This document shows positions 6,381 to 8,421 of a stretch of 8,421 nucleotides of DNA, piece after piece; positions within the stretch are counted from its first letter, which is position 1; every line of letters begins with the position of its first letter. The translations under genes and the position numbers were made by a program. Below the pieces are notes generated by a model. That model did no database searches. It had not been told where the DNA came from and was given only the letters and a program-made list of their open reading frames with translations. The stretch is from CAYMDD01 sp964409675 (lineage in GTDB: Bacteria; Pseudomonadota; Alphaproteobacteria; Rickettsiales; SXRF01), in the NCBI GenBank assembly GCA_964409675.1, contig CAYPEF010000098.1, forward strand, positions 1 through 8,421, written 5' to 3'.

Positions 6381-7496
6381 TCACACCCGCATCGGCATGA
6401 TCACATACAGCGAACCCGCATCCGCCGTATCGCGCACCAGCACGGGAGAGGACGGGTCATGCAGCAGAAACTGCGCGGTTTCGCCTTCGATCTGTCCCAT
6501 CATCTCCAGCAGGTAGCGCGAATTGAAGCCGATCTCCAACGGGTCGGAGCTGTAGCTCACCTCGAACTCATCCGAGGCATTGCCCGCCTCGGCGCTGCTG
6601 GCGGCCAGCCCTAGCTTCCCCGATTCCAGCGAAAGGCGCACGGCGCGCGAACGCTCGGAGGAAATCACCGACACGCGGTCCACGCCTTCCTTGAATCGAC
6701 GGCACTCCACTTCCATCAATTTTTCGTTATTCGCCGGGATCACCCGCTCGTAATCGGGGAAGCTGCCGTCGATCAGTTTCGACACCAGCACCGCCGCACC
6801 GACGACGAAGCGGATTTTATTTTCCGATACGCTGATATTCACCGTCCCTTCGCCGCCTTCCAGCAGTTTTTTCAGCTCCTGGATAGCCTTGCGCGGCACG
6901 ATAATGCCGGGCATGCCCGCAGCTCCCGCCGGCAGCGCCACTTCCACGCGCGCGAGGCGATGCCCGTCGGTCGCCACGCTGCGCAATACCTCGTTGCCGC
7001 TGCTCACCGCCGGATGCAGATAGACGCCGTTTAAGTAATAACGCGTCTCCTCGGTGGACATGGCAAAGCCGGGCTTTTCCGTAAGCGCCGCGCACTCGGC
7101 GGCGGAGAGGGTGAAATGATAGGCGAACTCGCCGTCCGCCATCACCGGGAAATCATCCGCCGGGAGGGTGGATAGGGTGAATTTAGAGGAACCGCAGACG
7201 ATATTGGCACGCCCCGTGTCTTTCACGATAATTTCCACCTGCCCGCCATCCGGCAGCTTGCGCACGATATCGTAGAACGTATGCGCGGGCATGGTTGTCA
7301 CGCCGGAGGACTGCACCTCGGCGGGCACTTTTTCCACCAATGCAAGGTCCATATCGGTAGCAGTGAGCGCAATCTCTCCGCTCTTCGCCTCCAGTTTCAC
7401 ATTCGCCAGCACCGGTATGGTTCCGCGCCGCTCCACGATACTCTGCACATGCGCCAGTGCTTTTAAAAGATAAGGACGTTCGATGAGGAATTGCAT
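6381..7496 (-). CDS. dnaN: DNA polymerase III beta subunit (sliding clamp)
   Basis: DnaN forms the ring-shaped homodimer that tethers DNA polymerase III and many repair proteins to DNA. The 371-residue product has the family's usual length, with three repeated clamp folds of about 120 residues each. It begins MQFLIERPYLLKALAHVQSI, has TATDMDLAL and PAHTFYDIVRKLPDG in domain 1, FAMSTEETRYYLNGVYL and ATDGHRLA in domain 2, and FPDYERVIPANN near the start of domain 3. It ends in the near-invariant YVIMPMRV. The wording of the first 80 residues is strongly alphaproteobacterial. The ATG at 7496 is fixed by homology; its ribosome-binding site is weak. The 120-base gap upstream separates it from the double-HTH gene, so dnaN may use its own promoter, although I could not pick a convincing one. 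The gene for the 145-residue membrane protein follows after 4 bases. Confidence 0.98.
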   Translation of the reverse strand: MQFLIERPYLLKALAHVQSIVERRGTIPVLANVKLEAKSGEIALTATDMDLALVEKVPAEVQSSGVTTMPAHTFYDIVRKLPDGGQVEIIVKDTGRANIVCGSSKFTLSTLPADDFPVMADGEFAYHFTLSAAECAALTEKPGFAMSTEETRYYLNGVYLHPAVSSGNEVLRSVATDGHRLARVEVALPAGAAGMPGIIVPRKAIQELKKLLEGGEGTVNISVSENKIRFVVGAAVLVSKLIDGSFPDYERVIPANNEKLMEVECRRFKEGVDRVSVISSERSRAVRLSLESGKLGLAASSAEAGNASDEFEVSYSSDPLEIGFNSRYLLEMMGQIEGETAQFLLHDPSSPVLVRDTADAGSLYVIMPMRV

Positions 7497-7616
7497 AAAT
7501 CTATCGCAAAAATGGTGAATGGATAAATGACTAAGAAAAAACCTTACATAAATCCAGTTAAATTTCTTTGATACATCCGCTGCCGCATATCCCGCAAAGG
7601 GAAACGGCCATATAAA

Positions 7617-8282
7617 CTACCGGGCTCGCTGCCCGAACGGCTTTGCAATGTGTTTTTGCTCAGGCAATCGGATATTACGCTCCAACGCAAGCTCCTCTGC
7701 ACGACATCTAAATTCATTCATAGTTGAAAAACCTAAAGTATCCAAAATATTTTGCGCCGTATCGTAGCGCGGGGTACGGGTTTCGCCGCTTAAGCATTTC
7801 TGCACCCCTCTGGGCGTCATCCCGGCACGTTCAGCAAATTCCTGCTGAGTCATATCCAGCCTCGCATTCAGATGCACTTTCAGCGCTTGGCCAAAATTCA
7901 AAGACCAGCGCTGGATCATCTCAATTTGTTGATTAAAGTCTTCTATAGTCGAAAATCCTAACGCCTTAATAACACGGATAACTGTTTCGCCAGAAGGCTT
8001 ATAGCGTTTATTTTCGCCAGTCGTTGTCTTTTTTATGGTGCCACCATTTCGAAGCGAACTGAGATAGGTATAATCAATACATGCGTTATGCGCTAATTCT
8101 CTTCTATTGATCTCTGGATGATTATCAAGATAAATATCCAATTGAGCCCCGAACGTTTCGCAGTATTCTTGCTTACGAGAATTATACTCTGACGAAACAG
8201 GTAATTGCCTTTCCTTATGTAGTTTTAGAACAAAACCTTCACGTTGCGAAATATTTTCGTTTAACTCTTTATCACTATTCAC
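7617..8282 (-). CDS. Double helix-turn-helix protein between dnaA and dnaN
   Basis: This 221-residue cytoplasmic protein is probably a DNA-binding regulator and not a recognised named family. It consists of a polar, charged N-terminus (1-43) and two copies of one unit. Copy 1 (about 44-121) runs FGAQLDIYLD, then RRELAHNACIDYTYLSSLRNGG, and ends IKALGFSTIEDFNQQIE. Copy 2 (about 130-197) runs FGQALKVHLN, then TQQEFAERAGMTPRGVQKCLSGE, and ends LDTLGFSTMNEFRCRAEE. Copy 2 is a good XRE/Cro-type HTH. Copy 1 is more diverged and carries an extra Lys/Thr-rich stretch, IKKTTTGENKRYKP. The gene is noticeably AT-richer than dnaN, which fits acquisition from elsewhere. The start is a GTG at 8282 with only a weak purine-rich AGAAAG upstream; there is no other usable start near the N-terminus. 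It follows the probable dnaA end after 80 bases and may be transcribed from its own promoter. Confidence 0.85.
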   Translation of the reverse strand: MNSDKELNENISQREGFVLKLHKERQLPVSSEYNSRKQEYCETFGAQLDIYLDNHPEINRRELAHNACIDYTYLSSLRNGGTIKKTTTGENKRYKPSGETVIRVIKALGFSTIEDFNQQIEMIQRWSLNFGQALKVHLNARLDMTQQEFAERAGMTPRGVQKCLSGETRTPRYDTAQNILDTLGFSTMNEFRCRAEELALERNIRLPEQKHIAKPFGQRAR

Positions 8283-8318
8283 TTAATCAATTCTTTCTGG
8301 CAGTTTTTTATAGTTATC

Positions 8319-8347
8319 ATTATTTAATTTTTTAACGACGAAGTAAA
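8319..8347 (-). promoter_or_regulatory. Candidate promoter of the double-HTH gene
   Basis: On the minus strand TTTACT (8347-8342) and AATAAT (8324-8319) are separated by exactly 17 bases. They match the sigma70 consensus hexamers at 4 of 6 and 5 of 6 positions. Transcription would begin near 8312, leaving a leader of about 30 bases before the GTG at 8282. The surroundings are very AT-rich, so chance resemblance is possible. Confidence 0.35.
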
Positions 8348-8362
8348 TTGATATTAATTAAA

Positions 8363-8421
8363 TCACCCCTGCACAATCCGCCCCAGCATCTCCACATCGG
8401 CGGCGAATTCCGTATCCTCGC
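8363..8421 (-). CDS. dnaA: Probable C-terminus of DnaA (5' part outside window)
   Basis: Only the last 18 codons lie in the window, reading EDTEFAADVEMLGRIVQG and ending with a TGA at 8365-8363. DnaA is the ATP-dependent replication initiator; in alphaproteobacteria its final helix commonly has the form 'D..LAEDVELLKR.L', which this resembles. The location upstream of dnaN in the same direction is the standard place for dnaA. The identification rests on this short tail plus synteny, so it is probable and not certain. No terminator is obvious after it. Confidence 0.65.
   Translation of the reverse strand, partial: EDTEFAADVEMLGRIVQG

Noticed and set aside
7518..7526. A weak DnaA-box-like sequence (TTATCCATT on the minus strand) before dnaN
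   Set aside because: Two mismatches, a single copy and no cluster of boxes or flanking AT-rich unwinding element; not enough for an origin or operator call.
7587..7612. TCCC-GCAAA-GGGA hairpin after the double-HTH gene as a terminator
   Set aside because: Four-base stem and no T run on the minus strand.
8283..8362. AT-rich gap next to dnaA as a possible replication origin
   Set aside because: Only 80 bases, no DnaA boxes or 13-mer repeats seen; better explained as a promoter region.

Overview
The window looks like a chromosomal segment of an alphaproteobacterium. The evidence is the sequence of the sliding clamp (N-terminal HVQSIVERRGTIPVLANV, later PAHTFYDIVRKLPDG, end YVIMPMRV), the GyrB tail (EPRRDFIQ), and a DnaA-like C-terminus ending in DVEMLGRIVQG. 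Most of the DNA is GC-rich, with a few clearly AT-richer patches. I cannot name a genus from the sequence alone.

Almost everything is on the minus strand, so the biological reading direction is from the right edge to the left. In that direction the order is: the last codons of a probable dnaA (cut by the window edge); a 221-residue regulator-like protein with two helix-turn-helix (HTH) units; dnaN (beta clamp); a 145-residue membrane protein 4 bases after dnaN; two adjacent glycine-zipper membrane proteins (219 and 196 residues); recF; and gyrB, whose last codons are cut at position 1. One gene is on the plus strand: a 217-residue XRE-like HTH protein between recF and gyrB, convergent with recF and divergent from gyrB.

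The backbone is the classic dnaA-dnaN-recF-gyrB replication cluster (initiator, processivity clamp, gap-repair ATPase, gyrase ATPase subunit). What stands out is that every junction of the cluster holds extra genes. Two of the three junctions carry a protein with HTH-like units, and the third carries three predicted membrane proteins.

The most interesting items are: (1) the two adjacent glycine-zipper proteins, which share a PTLxN...GxxxG...GKER module placed at opposite ends, as if permuted; (2) the 221-residue protein, built from an internal duplication of a HTH-plus-'LGFST' unit; and (3) the systematic interruption of the replication cluster. I found no tRNA, rRNA, insertion sequence, CRISPR array or convincing replication origin. 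No stretch longer than about 210 bases lacks a gene.
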